Assembly: GCA_964423615.1 (NCBI GenBank)
Contig: CAYRFQ010000024.1
Coordinates: 1 to 64,000 of the forward strand
Source: CAYRFQ01 sp964423615
GTDB lineage: Bacteria > Planctomycetota > Planctomycetia > Gemmatales > Gemmataceae
Length of the DNA stretch: 64,000 nucleotides
Reading direction: 5' to 3'
Under the pieces are notes generated by a model that was not told the origin of the DNA, did no database searches, and saw only the letters and a program-made list of their open reading frames with translations. Below, piece after piece: positions 62,976 to 64,000 of this stretch (position 1 is its first letter; every line of letters starts with the position of its first letter). The position numbers and the translations under genes were made by a program.

Positions 62976-64000
62976 TCATTTGTGTGCTCGCGGTGCGTGG
63001 GTGACGAAAGGCTCTAAAGAAGCCGCAAGGCGCGAGATCGGAACGTCCTTCAATACGTCCGTTGCGATGACTGGTTCGGGCCCGGCCTTGCCATTGATAA
63101 AGACATGAGCGGCATCGAGGATTTCGCCATCCACGCGAGACCGGCAGCCTTGCAATCCGACCGTCGCCACCTGGTGTAGGCCACACCCAGCAGGACATCC
63201 GGACCAGTGGATTGTTAGTGGTTTGAGTTTCCGCCCTTCCGTGCGTTTCTCAAGCTCTTTGGCGACTTCAATGGCGTAGCCCTTCGTGTCGATCAGTGCC
63301 ATCGCACAGAAGTCATTTCCTGTACAGGAAATTAACCCCCGCATGATGGGCGACGGATCGTACGGGAGGTCTTCGAAGAGGGGTTCCTGCTTCAACTCTT
63401 CCAGCCGATGCTCTGGGATGTTCGGGACCATAAGGTTCTGGCCGACCGCCAACCGGATCTCTCCGTTTCCATACGAGTCCGCAAGGTCAGCCACTCCTCG
63501 CATCACTTTGGTCGTGAGTCTTCCCACTGGAACGACTATTCCAACGTAATACAACTTTTCGACAGGTTGGGAATCCGCAAGGAATTGAGGATGAATGCCG
63601 ACATGATCCCCATGTGTTTTTCTCCGAACGTCTGTTCCTGCCCTTGGGAGATAGCGATCGACCCGTTTCTCCAATTCGGCCCGGACCCAGTGGATTCCTT
63701 TGTCTTGAAGCAAGAATGCGAACCTCGCTCGGTTCCGACGCGTGCGGGCTCCGTGGTCACGGAAGACGCGGGTAAGCTCACCGCAAACTTTTGCGGCTTC
63801 GTCTGGAGTTACGAAGACATCGAGAGGGATGGCAGGGGTGTAGCCCCCGGAACCTTGTTTGCCCCCGACAAGGACGTTGAACCCGCGTCGTCCGGGATCA
63901 GTCGAGTGTGTGGCCGGTACTAAGGCCACGTCTTGCGTTTCGGTATGGCAACAGTTCTCCAGGCACCCAGTGATCGTCACGTTGAACTTCCGGGGCAAAT
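62976..64000 (-). CDS. Sirohaem/4Fe-4S nitrite or sulfite reductase, C-terminal part
   Basis: The frame runs off the right edge; only about 340 residues are seen. The 4Fe-4S/sirohaem ligands are in LISCTGNDFCAMALIDTKGY (C-x5-C) and IHWSGCPAGCGLHQVATVGL (C-x3-C). The second nitrite/sulfite reductase repeat starts YYVGIVVPVGRLTTKVM. PRKFNVTITGCLENCCH marks the middle of the fold. The pattern is nearest ferredoxin-nitrite reductase (NirA); sulfite reductases share the site. It ends about 200 bp upstream of nrfH on the same strand. Confidence 0.85.
   Translation of the reverse strand, partial: LPRKFNVTITGCLENCCHTETQDVALVPATHSTDPGRRGFNVLVGGKQGSGGYTPAIPLDVFVTPDEAAKVCGELTRVFRDHGARTRRNRARFAFLLQDKGIHWVRAELEKRVDRYLPRAGTDVRRKTHGDHVGIHPQFLADSQPVEKLYYVGIVVPVGRLTTKVMRGVADLADSYGNGEIRLAVGQNLMVPNIPEHRLEELKQEPLFEDLPYDPSPIMRGLISCTGNDFCAMALIDTKGYAIEVAKELEKRTEGRKLKPLTIHWSGCPAGCGLHQVATVGLQGCRSRVDGEILDAAHVFINGKAGPEPVIATDVLKDVPISRLAASLEPFVTHAPRAHK

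Overview
The window looks like a chromosomal segment of a planctomycete, probably of the Gemmataceae or a relative. This is inferred from gene content: a one-domain TIGR03067 protein, a sulfatase, a beta-helix protein whose N-terminus carries the LERLEDRNAPA-type motif, many secreted proteins of unknown role, an HTTM-type membrane protein, and frequent GTG/TTG starts with GGAG-type ribosome sites. Base composition is moderately G+C rich, with AT-rich intergenic stretches near 4.0, 32.4 and 47.3 kb. No rRNA, tRNA or CRISPR array was recognised.

Layout. 0-1 kb: decayed IS630-type transposase end plus a related non-autonomous element. 1-6 kb: two exported proteases (papain-like C1 and subtilisin-like S8) around a lipoprotein. 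6-9.4 kb: two-gene operon of an uncharacterised P-loop ATPase and a double winged-helix protein. 9.7-15.5 kb: a secreted protein, hslVU, hemC and a sulfatase. 15.9-20.5 kb: two ATP-grasp ligases, a small membrane protein cut by a 246-bp MITE, and an HTTM-type membrane protein, probably one operon. 20.5-38.2 kb: surface-polysaccharide locus with an RraA-like protein, a DUF1932-type dehydrogenase, a GT4 glycosyltransferase with a striking repeat tail, a flippase, a beta-helix protein, a polysaccharide deacetylase, a degenerate GGDEF protein and a priming sugar transferase on the minus strand; a Wzz-like protein, a GT2 and an O-antigen ligase-like protein on the plus strand; and a Wza-type export lipoprotein convergent to them. 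38.5-43 kb: aldehyde dehydrogenase, receiver-like protein, RluA-type pseudouridine synthase and an exported beta-propeller protein.

43-52 kb: a HARE-HTH-like double winged-helix protein convergent with a coiled-coil protein that looks like a Upf1/Dna2-type helicase whose P-loop has been lost; a perfect 200-bp MITE; an exported transglutaminase-like protein; a membrane histidine kinase. 51.7-59.6 kb: dapA-type lyase, queG, cupin, dapB, a TIGR03067 protein, a UGM-like flavoprotein and a large membrane protein. 59.6-60.8 kb: non-coding repeat region with a second copy of the IS630-related element and REP-like hairpins. 60.8-64 kb: nrfH-nrfA (pentahaem nitrite reductase with one altered haem site) followed by the C-terminal part of a sirohaem nitrite/sulfite reductase that runs off the window.

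The most notable observations are the MITE that cut off the C-terminal membrane anchor of a gene whose original frame can be rebuilt exactly; the P-loop-less helicase-like protein; the GT4 tail of roughly a dozen GLPDxTxGFAxG units; an EF-hand-like insertion inside a papain-fold catalytic domain; the altered haem-3 motif (CAQGH) of NrfA; and the unassigned ATPase/winged-helix operon.
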